From: Aporrectodea caliginosa
Taxonomy: Eukaryota > Annelida > Clitellata > Crassiclitellata > Lumbricidae
Assembly: GCA_020284085.1 (NCBI GenBank)
Contig: JACEVL010000467.1
Coordinates: forward strand, 1,493,501 to 1,557,500
Length of the DNA stretch: 64,000 nt
Direction: 5' to 3'
Position numbers and translations under genes: made by a program. The notes under the pieces are model-generated. The model did not search any database and was not told the DNA's origin. It saw only the letters and a list, made by a program, of their open reading frames with translations. Below, piece after piece: positions 47,831 through 60,519 of this stretch (the first letter of the stretch is position 1; the number at the start of each line of letters is the position of its first letter).

Positions 47831-49035
47831 GTAGAGGCTACATTATAAGTTCCTTTATCTAGCGCCATTTCAAGAGAATGGATAATTGCGCTATAAATAT
47901 GTCTGTTTATTTAGTAATAATGCTACTGTCCAAGAGGTCGTAAGTTCACGTCCACTAAGGTCCGTCCATCCTCAACGACCGTTAAGCTGCAAACCTAATT
48001 AACTCCGGCAAATGCGCTGGCTTCCACGTTTCTCTGTCTGATCCGCATACGAAACTGAACGTAAAGCCTGTCTAAGTCTGGTCCAGTCGTAACCCCGACG
48101 AGCCTTGTTTACACACAGCTCTCGCCCGTAGGATATACACAACATCTAAACCGCTCTTCAGGACTGCGCTGAATATTAAATTACCCTGTTGCGGTTGGTC
48201 GACCAGGGAATCGAAGAGTTGCTGTACATACTTAAACCCTCGAATGTCATTCATGGAAAGGATTGACGGTCAGTAATTGTGTTCTAATGGATGCCGGAGA
48301 TAGTTGTGTCGAAAGCAGCTCCGTATGCTAAACCTGTCTTACAGATGGGCGTATAATATCCCTTCGGATCTACGGCACCCGCCCAGTGTAGAAGCGGACA
48401 GAGCACCCTCAGAAGTAATGAAATCTTCAACATTTAATGGGATAGCATGATTTGCATAATAATATCAGATGTGAAGACAGTTGCTTAATCCTACCGAATG
48501 TGCCAACTTCTGTTTGAATCACACCAATGAGATAACACTTGCTTATTCGCACCAAATGCGACAATAGCTGCTTTGTCGCATCAAATGCGACAACATCTTT
48601 CTGTCGTTTGACTTTTTGGAAACCGTCTCTTGTAGAAGCGGTCTCCATAGTTCTCGCGCAAACTGTCTTTAGTTTTGAACTTCTGGCTGCATCGCGCTAC
48701 AAAACTGTCCTGATTAGCAACTTTATTACCATGTTTTCCTTCCTTCCTTTTTTTTTTTGTCTTTCTTTCCTTTCATCTTTCTCATTCCTTTTTTAAATAT
48801 GATGCTTGCCTTCTTATCTTGCAGTTTCTCTGCTCTCGTTACTTTCATTTTCTTTTAGAATATTGTCTTCTTTCCTTTCCCCCGCTCTCAATCTTCATCT
48901 TCATTCTTTCTCATATCTCCATCTTTATCTTTCTTCCTTTCGCTTATCTCTTCATCTTCGTTTATTTCCTCCATCCCATCTTTATCTTCGTTCCTGCCAT
49001 TATATCCAGTGATTCCGCCTTAAGCAAATAAGAAC
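47831..49035. other. gene-free stretch
   Basis: Contains tagcgccatttcaagagaatgg at about 47870, a B-box-like gtaagttcacgtcc at 47949 and a CT-rich tract at about 48735-48990. No supported gene. Confidence 0.4.
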
Positions 49036-49045
49036 CGGAACGTCG

Positions 49046-49155
49046 GCTTCAGGCGCCATTTTAATCTATAAATTTTTACCGTTACGGCGTTCCGGTCGCC
49101 AAAAAAGAACCGGAACGCCGCTCCGTTGCGTTCCGGTTCCAACCGGTCCCTGCCA
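49046..49155. mobile_element. GGAACG-rich MITE remnant
   Basis: Contains several ggaacg/cgttcc palindromes and ends ccggtccctg, a hAT-like terminus. The matching left end is unclear. Confidence 0.35.
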
Positions 49156-49661
49156 ATATCTATCCTTATCTTCTTCCCTTCGTCCTAATGGGATCCATGG
49201 TGATCGTTAATTGTTCCTTGGTTCCCCTTCAATCTATCTCTTATGATCAATTGATTTTTTCTTTCTCCGTTAGTTGAGAAACGAAAACGATACGGCTACA
49301 TATTTTATGATCTCAGAGAAGATGTATTGGTGTCATTCGGAGGCTATGTTCTGTCAAATGGGAGTCTACGAGTAATGAGGGAAATTAATGGCAGCCTATC
49401 ATGCTCATCCGACATTTGAATCTTGAATAAGACAAGGAGATACACGATGGGGAATTATTTATGTCAAGACAGTGAAAAACATTTCAAACCTTGTTGTTAT
49501 GAGAAAACTCGAGATCTAAGCTCTCCCTTGAAATTGAAAGATTCGCTTAAGAAAATGTTAGCGTTTGATGTGTTTTCCTGAAGGTGTGAATGAGAATGTA
49601 AACAGAAATTAAATGTTATCATCTACACAAATGATCTATAAACTCTTTTACCGATTTCTTC

Positions 49662-49880
49662 TTCTTCGTCTTCTTCTTTTCTCTTCTTCTTCTTCATCGT
49701 CGTCATCGTCATCATCATCATCATCATCTTCTTCTTCTTCTTCTTCTTCTTCTTCTTCTTCTTCTTCTTCTTCTTCTTCTTCTTCTTCTTCTTTCATTTT
49801 GTTCTTCTTTCTTTTTTCTTCCTCTTCTATTTTCTTCTTCTATTGCTTTCTTCTTCGTCTTCATCTTCTTTCTTTTCATC
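49662..49880. repeat. (CTT)n microsatellite
   Basis: CTT-rich tract with a pure core at about 49728-49792 and a (CAT)n segment just before it. Confidence 0.97.
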
Positions 49881-50617
49881 TTTTTGTTATTACGTTCATC
49901 AGCACCAGAAGTGTGAATTAATCTCCCATAAACAGAAGTAGTACAGTAGCAACCATAGCATAGCTATTAAACTTGCAGATATTCCACCATCCTCCTCCTC
50001 CTAGTCCTCCTCCTCTTCCTTTTCATCATCATTTTTTTCATTTAGGCTTCTTTCAATAAGCAGTGTACACTGTAGGCCTACATGATGCGAAGTCACCGCA
50101 TTGTAAGTATTGTGCATACAATGTCTGTATATATGTAGGGATGTGTGTATATGTATGTATAAATTGATAGGATTGCATGCATTTCTTTATGTATTTATCC
50201 TATGTATACATGCACGTATAGCCTACATGTATGTCTGTATCCATGTATGCATGTGTATGTATTAAGCCTATATGTATGTATTTATGCATAAGAATGTTTG
50301 TTTTGTATTTATACAGCGCCATTTCAACATTGTCATTTGAATCCTTCAACCGGACCCTTTGAAGTCCGATCAATTCCGACCAATTTCGTGAAACCGCGGC
50401 AACATGAAACGAAATCTGATTCAAGGAAACGAAAATGTGTTTACAGTGGACCTCTTGCAGTCTAGTCACGTGTTTTGAATTGAATTGTCACTGGTGTGGT
50501 CCCTAAGTAAAAGAATCCAATCGGAATGAAGCAAGCAGGTGATTAAATACAGAATGCCAACACTTGGTAAGTAGGCCTACTTATGGAGATTGCATGATTC
50601 GAACGATCAAGAGATCT

Positions 50618-51051
50618 TGGTTAAACCGTAGTTGCCAGACTATTTTATATGGTCAGTTTAAAATCGAAGCTGCATTGTTGAAAATAATTGCTTGCCTAAA
50701 TGGACGTTGGATTGACGAAACTAATTCTCTGCTGAAATAGAAGCTGGATTGGTGGAAAAATTATTTCCGTCAATAGAAGTTGGATTGATGAAACCTAGTC
50801 TGCTTATTTATTGGATTGATGAAAATAATTGTTTCCGTAAATAGAAGTTGAATTGACGAGGAATAATTATTCTTGCTTAATTAAAGAGCAGATGGTATGA
50901 TGAAAAATAATTTTTTGCTTAAATAGAAGTTGGATTGGTGATTAACAGTTATCATGGACATTCGTAGACTGCCTATATTTACCAACGTAAAGTAAGCCTA
51001 CGGCATTGAAGACATCAAAATAATTTGGCAACGTAAACTACGGTTTAACCA
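50618..51051. mobile_element. TIR element with ~37-bp internal repeats (434 bp)
   Basis: The ends tggttaaaccgtagttgcca (50618) and ggcaacgtaaactacgg (from 51027) through tttaacca are inverted repeats. Inside, units of the type aaatagaagttggattgatg + aaaataattct recur 5-6 times. A related array at 57008-57280 ends in the same aacagttatcatggaca. Confidence 0.7.
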
Positions 51052-51778
51052 TGATACATGTAGGTTTATCAAAACTTGCAGGGCTTGGTGCGAAAATCAC
51101 AGAACTCGAAACCCAGATATTATTTTAGCACTGTGCAACTGGAAAAAGAAAGAAGCTATCACACATGAAATATTACCAGACTGAAGAGAATCAAAGTGAG
51201 ATAAGAACGACGGATCAAGTGGCCGAGGAAGCAACAAAAAGCGAAATGATTCACGCAGTTTGGATTACAAGTTGACTACGTATTCCTTTGAGAGGACACA
51301 GCAGACTATCTCTCTGCCCTCTCAGGACCTCTGGTGCGCAAGACCGCAGCGCTTCGAACAGTTTCTGGGAACTGTTTTTTCTATGACGCAAATTATGACG
51401 CAGCTGATATGATTCGATTGGATAGACATTGAGAATCCATGGCTTTCGGATTGGTCATTGTTCGTGCGTGTGCAGTGATTTGTCTGGAGATAGCCAATCA
51501 GATGGCATAAATCATTTGCCCCTTAAATATTGCACTGTCACTGGAGTGAAATCGCTTGTGACGGAAGCAACTAAACACCGCTTCTGGCGGTTTCGATAGA
51601 TGGCGGATAGATAGCGATCCTTCAAACTATCGATCTTCGTCGAATCGATGGAGGTGCGAGTCTTTATAGGAACTTCGTCTTTACAGAATGATGCAGTACA
51701 ACATGCGACACACTCACTACGTCATCAGCAATGATTCTTTTTCCTTCGATCCTGCCTTAGGCCTATTCTTTCTTTCCT
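51052..51778. other. gene-free stretch
   Basis: Unique sequence without a recognisable gene or element end. Confidence 0.4.
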
Positions 51779-52130
51779 TCCTTCTTCCTTCCTTCCTTCC
51801 TTCCTTCCTTCCTTCCTTCCTTCCTTCCTTCCTTCCTTCCTTCCTTCCTTCCTTCCTTCCTTCCTTCCTTCCTTCCTTCCTTCCTTCCTTCCAACCATTC
51901 TTCCTACCTTCCTTCCTTGTTTTATGCCTGCCTTCCTTCAGGTGTTCCTTTCTTTATGCCTTTCTACAATTCATCATTTCTTCCTTCCATTCCTTTCTTC
52001 CTTCCTTTCTTCCTTTCCTTTCTTCTCTTCCTTTCTCTTACTTTCCTATCCACTCTCCGTTTTCATTACTTCCTTCTATTCTTCATCCCATTATATATTT
52101 CTTCCTTTCACCCTTCCTTCCGTTCTTCCA
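51779..52130. repeat. (TTCC)n microsatellite
   Basis: A pure core at about 51786-51891, followed by degenerate CT-rich sequence. Confidence 0.98.
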
Positions 52131-52624
52131 TTGTTTGCCATATTGAACATAAACATCAGCCTCTATTGTTGTCCGTTCATTCATTCATTCATTCATTCGT
52201 GCATTCGTTTGCTCGTTCGCTGTTCCGTCTGTATTCGTTCACGTAGACCTATTTATTCCTTCTCTTTTTGTTCACTTATGTTTTTCAGCCTTTAATTCTT
52301 CATTATATATTTATTTCCATCTTCTCCCGTCGCTACCTCTCTCTCGCAGAGAGGTAGGGTGAGCAGAGTTGTCTCTATCTATTTCTCGACATCCTCTAGT
52401 CTCGTCCATTTTCATAGCCTACTTGTCAGTCACCGTAAATCCCCGATGACCGAGAAACGCCATCACCACTCATCAGGATTGTCCACTTTCTCATCTTCGC
52501 ACAGAATCGCTTCCCACTTCAGATGCCAACGCCATCTCCGACAAAACAAACCGCACAAAATGCAGATGTTTCCGTAGTATTGCAAACCGTGTTTCCGTGT
52601 AAACCTGTCCGTCTGTCTGTGACA

Positions 52625-52660
<36 letters not shown>

Positions 52661-53640
52661 CGCTTCGCCTGTGCTACGAACGTCGGTCTGCGAGCAGCGT
52701 AATGCAATAATCTGTCTATCCTCTGATTTTCCTTTCGTAGTCTGTCAATGTCGGCCTATCTGTCGCTTCCTCTGCCATCGGTTGTCTGTGTCTCCGTGCA
52801 TCACTCTTCTACATGTCTCCGATTTCCTGTCTCTCTCTTTCTACAAATAGGTTTTAAAAAACCCTTTTATTTCGCTTAAGGCCGGCTGTGCTGACTGCGT
52901 AATGAAATTGCAGGCGGATATTATGCATTCTATTCGCGGCGGTTCGTCTTAGTTACTCTCTTATGTATGTTCGGTCGTTTCCTCGGTGTTTGTCGGGTTG
53001 TTGGATGAGTTCTCGTATGTCTAGATTATATTATGCTCGAGTTTCCGCCCGGAGCTTCCTCGAACGCTCCTCGGATTTATGCGTGAAGTATTTCGAAGAT
53101 ATTGGGTTAGACAGCTATGCAATTTTGGCCATGCTTGATAAAATATATTGTACCTTGAATTTCATGTTTATAGCGCGACTTATATTCCGGAACATTTGTT
53201 TTATTATTATTTAAAGTACTTTCCAGAAAACAGCAGAATATTTGACCAGCTAAACAATATTTAGGGGCCTATCTTGTAGATCTATTCATATTGCGTTGCT
53301 TTTCCTCTCTCGGGTTGATACTGTTTGTTAGAATTTAGGTGTCTTCAATGTCACAATCTTCTTTATACCGAAGTCACTTTTTTACACGTTTTTCGTTTTT
53401 TCAATTTCTTTAGGCTTTTGTACCAGTTGTTTGGGGGGATTTTTGTGTCAGTTTACTGTTAGCATTTCTTTTCTGTATAAAATGTGAATTATAATGTAAA
53501 CGATTGTGAAGACTGAAGAATTCAAACATCACTTCAATGTTTCAAAGTATTTGATGGGAAACTGCGAGATAGGCCTACTTTATAAAACTGAACAATATAT
53601 TACGCATTGCATGTTGTATTGTATATCCTTTATATGGGTG
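52131..53640. other. gene-free stretch
   Basis: Holds (ATTC)n at 52177-52198 and (TGTC)n at 52621-52660, plus unique AT-rich sequence. No gene supported. Confidence 0.4.
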
Positions 53641-53669
53641 AATTTGGCTTTGTTGCACTATTTAATCGG

Positions 53670-53810
53670 CTACCAACGAACGGAATGCCCTCGATCTCTG
53701 GACAACATCTCAGATGCGCCGCTCGTGAATAATCTGGTGTCCTGTGATTAGCTTTAGAGAGGCGCTTTAGAAATTTGGTGTGTACGATATTTTTACGATT
53801 GCGATTAGAC
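53670..53810 (+). mobile_element. non-LTR retrotransposon 3' UTR fragment
   Basis: ctcgtgaataatctggtgtc and aggcgctttagaaatttgg match the 3' end at 63552-63615, followed by tacgatt-type tail units. No coding part remains. Confidence 0.65.
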
Positions 53811-54059
53811 AAGGAATAAAACCAACGTTTTGGCACGGATTTCGAGAAAGGCGGCTGTTATAAAACAGACCGTGCATGTCCTATCGCAACTATTTATCTA
53901 CTGGCTGCGGTCTATCAACCTGTCAGAAAATAAACGAATATATATATTATTTGCCAAATTCAAGACTCAGGAAACTCATAGCCTGACCATGACACAGTAG
54001 CCTACTCCGTCGGCCTCCAAAACCACCTGATTTACACCACAATATAGTACGACTGCGTT

Positions 54060-54255
54060 TGATGCTACCCTCATTGCAAACTTCAGATGTGCTCATACCG
54101 TCATACGACCATAAGACAGAACGTCATAGCGCTAAGTACTGGCGCTAAGTAATTGCTCAAAGTCCCGACACAGAATCCGTCCCACAGTGAAGGTTCGAAC
54201 CCACCCCATCCGCGTTACAGGCCGAGCGCTCTAACCAATCGGCAATGCAGTGCTC
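54060..54255 (-). repeat. tRNA-derived SINE
   Basis: On the minus strand gattggttagagcgctcgg (A box) and gggtgggttcgaacc (B box) flank cctgtaacgcgg, very close to a real tRNA. A body with ttagcgcc and gaagtttgcaatgagggta follows, related to the SINE at 41.3 kb. Confidence 0.75.
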
Positions 54256-54259
54256 CCCC

Positions 54260-55220
54260 ATCCAGAGCTTCTCATTTGAGGCGATCGATCGATCGATCTC
54301 CTTGCAAAGGTCCGGTCGATCGGTAAATCGATCGCGCTCGATGTGTTAGACTCCAAGAGGAACCTGGAGCCAAAGCATTATTTTATTGATCTACTTTGCA
54401 TTACTTGTGAAAGTTCAGGTTAGGTTCGATACAACATTGTATCGATAAGCAGAGACGGTTAGTAAGTGTTGCGTCTACTCCAGCAGTTAATGGACAACCA
54501 TATAGGCCTAATATGCAGCTATACGAAATTACGAATACGATTCACAAAATACGCTGTAGGCTATGCCCTACAGTGTCCTACACAAAGTTAAAGGTCCCGA
54601 GGTCGACCGCGCATCAATCGCCTACTCAATCCTGCGCGATCGATTTTCAAATAGCCTTCCATTTTCAAATGAGAAGCTCTGGCCCCATCTTACTCTAAAA
54701 TCCACAAACATCCCGTCTATCAGCAGAGAAGAATCCTCGTCTATGTGAGGCGGATCACGTCCAGACCGATCCGTTGACAAATGCGAAATGGATGACGTGA
54801 AAATGGTCTCTGGGTTTAGAAGTCGTTCGTTTCCTATGCGTCGCTGCATCCATTATGCAGTTGGTCGAACTGTGCGCTGCCTACTACTACGCAGGCGACC
54901 TATTAGATCTTCGATTGGCAGCTAAATTGTATAGGATAATCGACCGAGGGAATACGTGGGGTGTATATCAAGTTCACACAAAGAAACAAAGGTCACAGAG
55001 GTAGCACATAGCATGCAATATGTTATAGGATCATCATACACAACATTTGATTAGGGTCAGAACTCTTTACAAACGAATAAACAGCGCTTTGACTGTTTAA
55101 AAATAATAATAAATAACAATAATAATGGACAAGGAAAAACACCAGAAAATCAAGAATTGCATGTAATGATGCCTTCTTTTGAAACCACGTACGTAGGCCT
55201 AAGCTTATAAGCGTAGAGCA
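54260..55220. other. gene-free stretch
   Basis: Unique sequence. A short gatcgatc run (54283-54298) is present. Small frames here lack domain or splice support. Confidence 0.4.
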
Positions 55221-55299
55221 CTTGAGTGACACCATAACATTCGTTCCAAGATTTAAAGTTTATCTACAATTACAATTACAAAATAGATTTTGTTCAAAC

Positions 55300-56735
55300 C
55301 TAAATAACTGTATTTCAATTTCCTGATGACTTTCTGAGCTCAACATTTTACTGCATATAACAAATATCAATTAATGTGACTTAATGATTCCTTCAACTCA
55401 ACTTCAACTACAAGCTCAAAATCGTCCAAACATAGTAACAAAGATGTATGAAAAATAAGGCATATTTCAATTGAAGAAAGAACACTAGCAATGATCGGCT
55501 GTTATAGCGCCAACATTTGGTATTCAACAACTTAGTCAAATTTTTCATCATAAACCATGTTGAATGATGTAATAAAAAATCAAAACCAGCCAAGGCTGTG
55601 GAAAAAGCAAGAACAAACCTTAACCCTAAACATAGAAACTTCGGGTACACAAACTAGCGCAGCAAATATCAATATAGAGCCCTGTTGAGCAAGAAACTCA
55701 TGTCACAACGTGGATACCATGTAGTGATTTTTCAATGGCGTAGTTGTTGTAAATTAGCAAATTGTAACAAAGTACTTTTAACTAGTCTTTCTTCTCTGTT
55801 CCAGATGGATAACTTAAAAGATGTTCCAGAAATGTCTCTTTTTCTGGATCATCAGAGTAGTGATTATAACAATGTTGCACAAACTCTTTTTCGATTTCAA
55901 ACATTTCATCACACATTCCACAACCATAAGCTAATAAAATGAAAAGGTCTTTGTCAGCATGAAAATTTAATGTTGAATTCCCTCCAGAATGTTGCTTTTC
56001 ATCGTCACTTGACTCCATACTCTGCCTAGATGAAAGGTTTCGCACAATTTCTTTTGTTAGCAAGACTCCTTCATCAGTACAGTTGTGATTGTCTGATCAT
56101 ATGCTGAATTCTTTATGTGAAGTATTTCCATGCCATTTCTGTGTCATTTTTGACACAACGCTTTGACATATTTCACTTTCACATGGTTTTCCTCAGATTG
56201 AGTTTTTTTCAAATGGTTGTCATAATCAACCCCTTGTCTGAATCCCTTGTCACATAATTCACGCGTATAAGGCCTGTGTCCAAATTGGGTTTTCAAATGG
56301 TAGTTATAATCAGCACTTAGTCTGAATGCTTTGTCACATAATTCACACGTATAAGGTATGTTCCCAAGGTGTGTTTTTATATGGATTTCAAGATTAACTC
56401 TTCGTGTAAATATTTTGTGACATAAATTGCACGTGTGTTGCTTTTCATCTGTGTTGATCTCTGTCTGATATTTCAAATAACTCTTCTGCGTAGATGTTTT
56501 GTGACATATATAATTGCAGTTGCACTGTTTTCCTTCACGATGACTTCTTTTATGACAATTCATTAGTCTCTGCAATGTAAAGGCTTTACCACATAAACTA
56601 CATTTGTATGATTTTTCGCTGGTGTGGGTTTTTGCATGGAAATTTAGTGGACCTTTTGATGCAAAGGCTTTACCACATAAACCACGCCTGTATGGTTTTT
56701 CTCTAGTGTGAGTTCTAGTGTGAGACCAAGCTGCG
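55300..56735 (-). pseudogene. decayed paralogue of the C2H2 zinc-finger gene
   Basis: The minus strand matches the C-terminal third and the 3' UTR of the gene at 33109-35154. Finger remnants from 56735 to 56144 include YKCSLCGKAF and CNLCHKIFTRRVNLEIH, but others have lost ligands (RGLCGKAF and TRELCDKGF, Cys to Arg; KYQTEIN). Two stops then fall where the intact gene reads through (about 56144 and 56099). The tail resumes in another frame (56063-55782) with NLSSRQSMESS, YGCGMCDEMFEIEKEFVQHC, and only one copy of that motif instead of two. Matching 3' UTR continues to about 55310. The upstream two thirds of the finger array are missing. Opposite orientation and loss of 5' part indicate an old segmental duplication; no poly(A) is seen to suggest retroposition. 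Confidence 0.92.
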
Positions 56736-57007
56736 ATTAGCCATTGGTTAATAAAGAATATACTTTCTTACTAACTAAGTTACAGAACAATGAGCGATAG
56801 AATAGATAGTGTCTTTTCCTTGTCCTGTCTGACCTTTGCTTTCAGAGATCTGTAATCAATAACTTCTATTGCGTCGAAGTCTAAGGCACAATGCTTCCGC
56901 CGATGGTGCATCAAAACCAAGCCGTAATGAAGTCAACGTCTGAAATATCAGTTTGCTAAGTCAGAGAGGTCTAGGACATAACCCCCCCGGACAAATCCCC
57001 GGACATT

Positions 57008-57280
57008 TCCCGAAGTTGGACTGATGGAAATAATTCTCTACTTTAATAGAAGTTAGATTGATGAAAGAAATAATTTTTCTTAAATAGAAGCTGGATTGAT
57101 GAAACAAATTCTATGCTTAAATAGAAGTTTGAATGATGAACAAATTCTTTGCCGAAATAAAAGCTGGATTTATGAAATAAATTCTTCTTTAAATAGAAAT
57201 TGGATTGATGAAAAATAATCTTTGCTTAAATAGAAGTTGGAATGATGAAAGAAGGCCATTGCTTCAATAGAAGTTGGATT
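57008..57280. repeat. ~38-bp minisatellite
   Basis: About seven units of the type ttaaatagaagttggattga + tgaaaaataattc. Related to the array inside the element at 50618-51051. The hAT element at 57299 inserted just after it. Confidence 0.85.
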
Positions 57281-57298
57281 AATAACAGTTATCATGGA

Positions 57299-59276
57299 CA
57301 GGGGCGCCGCTAGCGTTACGCACTTACGCAAGTGCGTACAGCGCTGACAGGCTAAGAAATGAAAAATTGCATATGAAAAAAGTGAAATATTATTAAGTTA
57401 CAAAATTATATTAACTTAGGTGCTAGTTTTAATATTAGGTAAACTAACAGTCTAGCACCATCCATTGGTTTATATCTAATACTTAATTTCCTCACGCTCT
57501 TTCACTATCAATGCCGCTGGTCTCTCATTTAATCCGCACACCCTCACCTGCGGTTTGCCTGAAGGTTCTATTCTTTGTCCTCTGCTGTTTATTCTTTACA
57601 CCTCCCCACTCAGCAAACTTATTCCCTCGTCCTCTGCTACCTCTATGCCGACGACGCACAACTCTTCCTATCTTTCTCCCCTCACTCCCTTCCAGATGCG
57701 CTAAATCACTTACGCAACACCATCACCCAGATTTCAGCCTGGATGACCACTAACCCTTAACCCTTCAAAACAGAATTCCTCATTACTGGCCTCCGCGATC
57801 AATTAAACAAACTAGCCTAGCTCTCTTCCCGACATTATTTTGTCCAACAGATCCCACTACTCCCGTACCTATACTCTTCTCCTGTTCGCAATTTTGGAAT
57901 CATCTTCGATAAGAACATTGCCTTTTTCGACCACATCACCCAGCTATCTCGCACCTGCTATATACACATTCGTGACCGTCGACGATTGCGCCCACGACTT
58001 GACTACAAGACCGCGTGCACGATAGCCATTTCAACTGTTCATTCCAAACTCGACGACTGTAGCCCACTCTTTTTACAACATCGACTCTTCTCAAATGAAA
58101 TGCCTGCAAACAGTTCATAATACTTTCGCCCGCGCAGTCATCAAAACTCCCAAACACCACCACATAACCCCTGTTCTCAAATCACTTCATTGGCTTAAAG
58201 TCCCTCAGCGCATCCATTACAAAATAGTATCTCTTACCTACAATGCCCTTCAAACGTCTAAACCCTCTTACATTCGCCAGCTATTCACCGTCCAACTGCC
58301 CGGGTCTACTTGCTCATCATCATACCTTTCACTATCTCGGCCTCCAGTCTCATCCTCTCTGAAATCTGCAACCGTTCCTTAGTCTATGCTGCACCAGCTC
58401 TTTGGAACGGACTCCTAAAAGACCTGCGCCAGTTTGCTCATCCTTCTATCTCGCCTCTTAACTCAACCTTTCCTCCGCTTGCACTCTCCATTTCTGCTTT
58501 CCACTCACGACTGAAGACCGAACTCTTCAAGATATCCTATCCTGATTCTACTCCTGCGCCACCACACGACCACCATCACCCCCCTCCATTACCACCGTAG
58601 CACCATGCGGTCTCCTCGGCTTGACCTCCCCGGATTTTGACCTGGCACCGGAACGAACAGAGGACTTTGGCAATTGCGGACTTGATTTGATATAGCGCCG
58701 ATAAATAGGCTGGTCTCCCTGACGTGACTTTTGTGGGCGCTGAGAAATTTTCGAAGATTTACATTTAGTAAAACTACATCATTACCACATGGCTTCACGA
58801 TTCGGTAGTTGAATCCTTCTTGCTTGGTTTGTGTACCATCTGCAAACTATTTCTGCTAGGCCTAATTGTGTCTGGTCAGCAGTATGCTTACTTAAAGGCT
58901 TATGGCGTTCTTGAAAATTAAATTGAACGTATTTTCTAGTTTTATATTAATTTCAATAAATGTCTGGTTTGCTATTATTGTCCGCAGTCAAACTCAAACA
59001 CGACTCAAACTAGCTACGACGCCTACGAGTGACAGCTGGTTCCTACCAGCACTAAAATTATAGAGCAATTTTTTCAGATGACTGCTCAAAATGCTACCAT
59101 TACAGTGTGGAAATTAAAAAAGTTTCAAGTGGGGAGGAGGCACATCCCCTCTCCAAACCCCTCCCCTATCGGCGCTCGTTCATCCTACTCCCGCATACTT
59201 TCTTCCCCGGGCCCCGGCCTACGTGTGCTCTCCTGCCTATTGTGCGTACACAATAAAAATCCTGGCGGCGCCGCTG
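57299..59276. mobile_element. hAT element (1,978 bp) carrying a non-LTR body
   Basis: Termini CAGGGGCGCCGCTAG and GGCGGCGCCGCTG are inverted repeats flanked by perfect 8-bp duplications atcatgga (57291-57298 and 59277-59284). Subterminal gtgcgtac repeats are present. Between 57540 and 58600 is a non-LTR reverse-transcriptase remnant, and 58985-59130 is an inverted copy of sequence in the hAT element at 14562. No hAT transposase is seen. Confidence 0.92.
57545..58548 (+). pseudogene. L2/CR1-like reverse transcriptase remnant
   Basis: Broken frames give PEGSILCPLLFILYTSPLSK (the block just before the catalytic YADD), then CLQTVHNTFARAVIKTPKHH, LHWLKVPQRIHYKIVSLTY, KPSYIRQLF, YAAPALWNGLLKDLRQF and FHSRLKTELFKISYPDS. 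This is the standard order from RT palm to the C-terminal tail. A ctatgccgacgacgcacaac stretch (57650 region) still encodes a YADD-like YADDAQL in another frame. Multiple frameshifts and stops show it is dead. It lies wholly inside the hAT element. Confidence 0.9.
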
Positions 59277-59284
59277 ATCATGGA

Positions 59285-59720
59285 CAATGGTAGAGTTACC
59301 TACTTACCGCTCGGGGGGGGTGGAATTGTCAGGATACCAAGTCCGGGAGGCTGCGTATACGGTGGATAAGCGATTAGAGAGCTAGAGTTTAGTCTAAAGT
59401 TGATGACGAAATGACATGATCAACTGAGCAGAGCGGACAGATACATGGAAGGAATTCTAAAAGCTAAGTCCAGCAACCGTAAACGTTCGTTCACCGGGAA
59501 CATCTTTGGCTTCTGACCTTCGCTTGGATGCTTTAGCTTAACCCTTTTGCATCAATCAATCAGTCACTAATTTCACGAGTGCATGAACTCGAATGGATGC
59601 ATTGCATCCAAGAGAATCTTTAGCATCGCTGTGTATAGATACATACATAAACGTCAACTGAAAAAGATGTCAGAGGAGCAACGAGCGGAAACCTTTTAGA
59701 CCCGATGAGAAAAGAATCGC
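59285..59720. other. gene-free stretch
   Basis: Unique sequence; a short (G)8 run lies at 59323-59330. Nothing recognisable. Confidence 0.4.
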
Positions 59721-59729
59721 AGCATCTCC

Positions 59730-60290
59730 AGTATGTATGTATGTATGGATGCATGCATAAATGTATGTCTGAATTATGTGGGCATGTATGCACACATGTA
59801 TGTACGCATATGTGTGTATGTATGTAGGTATATGCATGAATACAATCATGTAGGTATGAGGGTGTGTCAATGTATGTATGTATGAATGCAAGTAACTATG
59901 TATGTATGTTTGTATGTATGTATGTATGTATGTATGTATGTATGTATGTATGTATGTATGTATGTATGTATGTATGTATGTATGTATGCATGAATGGTTA
60001 TGGTTATGGTTATGAATTATGCGAGTGTGTATGTATTTATGTATGTATGAATGTATGTATGTACGTATTATGCATGTATGTAAGCATAAATTGATGCATG
60101 TATACATGTACGTATTTATGTTTTTATGTATGTATGTATGGCATTGTATGCATATAATTATGCATGTATGTACGATTGTACGTATGTATGTAGGTATGAG
60201 CATTTGTCTATTTGTCTGCACAAATGTTTTTACATACAAATGCATGCATATATACGTAAATATATAAATTGTTATCTGCATATATATTTC
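59730..60290. repeat. (TGTA)n microsatellite, degenerate
   Basis: The pure core is about 59905-59988. Long Tyr/Ile/His or Met/Tyr/Val frames are repeat artefacts. Confidence 0.95.
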
Positions 60291-60519
60291 TATATATGGC
60301 ATATTAATGACTAATAAATGGCGACGTCTGTGCATTATATCATGCGATTGTGTAAGAATCGGCGTTATTGGTCATGAATAATGGATGAGAATTTCGGAGA
60401 AGCCCCGCCCCCTCCGCCTCCATTGCCTCAGTTGGATCGTCTCTGCTGTGAGAAGGACACGAGGCCCGAGACCGAGAGATGGCGCTAGGCGACGCTCTAG
60501 GGAACGGATGGACGAGGGA

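Noticed and set aside
48186..48254. Possible first coding exon on the minus strand (MNDIRGFKYVQQLFDSLVDQ) with a donor-like site
   Set aside because: Only about 23 codons, with no recognised homology and no partner exon nearby. It is too weak to annotate.
54180..54260. Functional tRNA gene on the minus strand
   Set aside because: The A and B boxes are good, but a SINE-like body follows directly and a clean acceptor stem and terminator are not evident.
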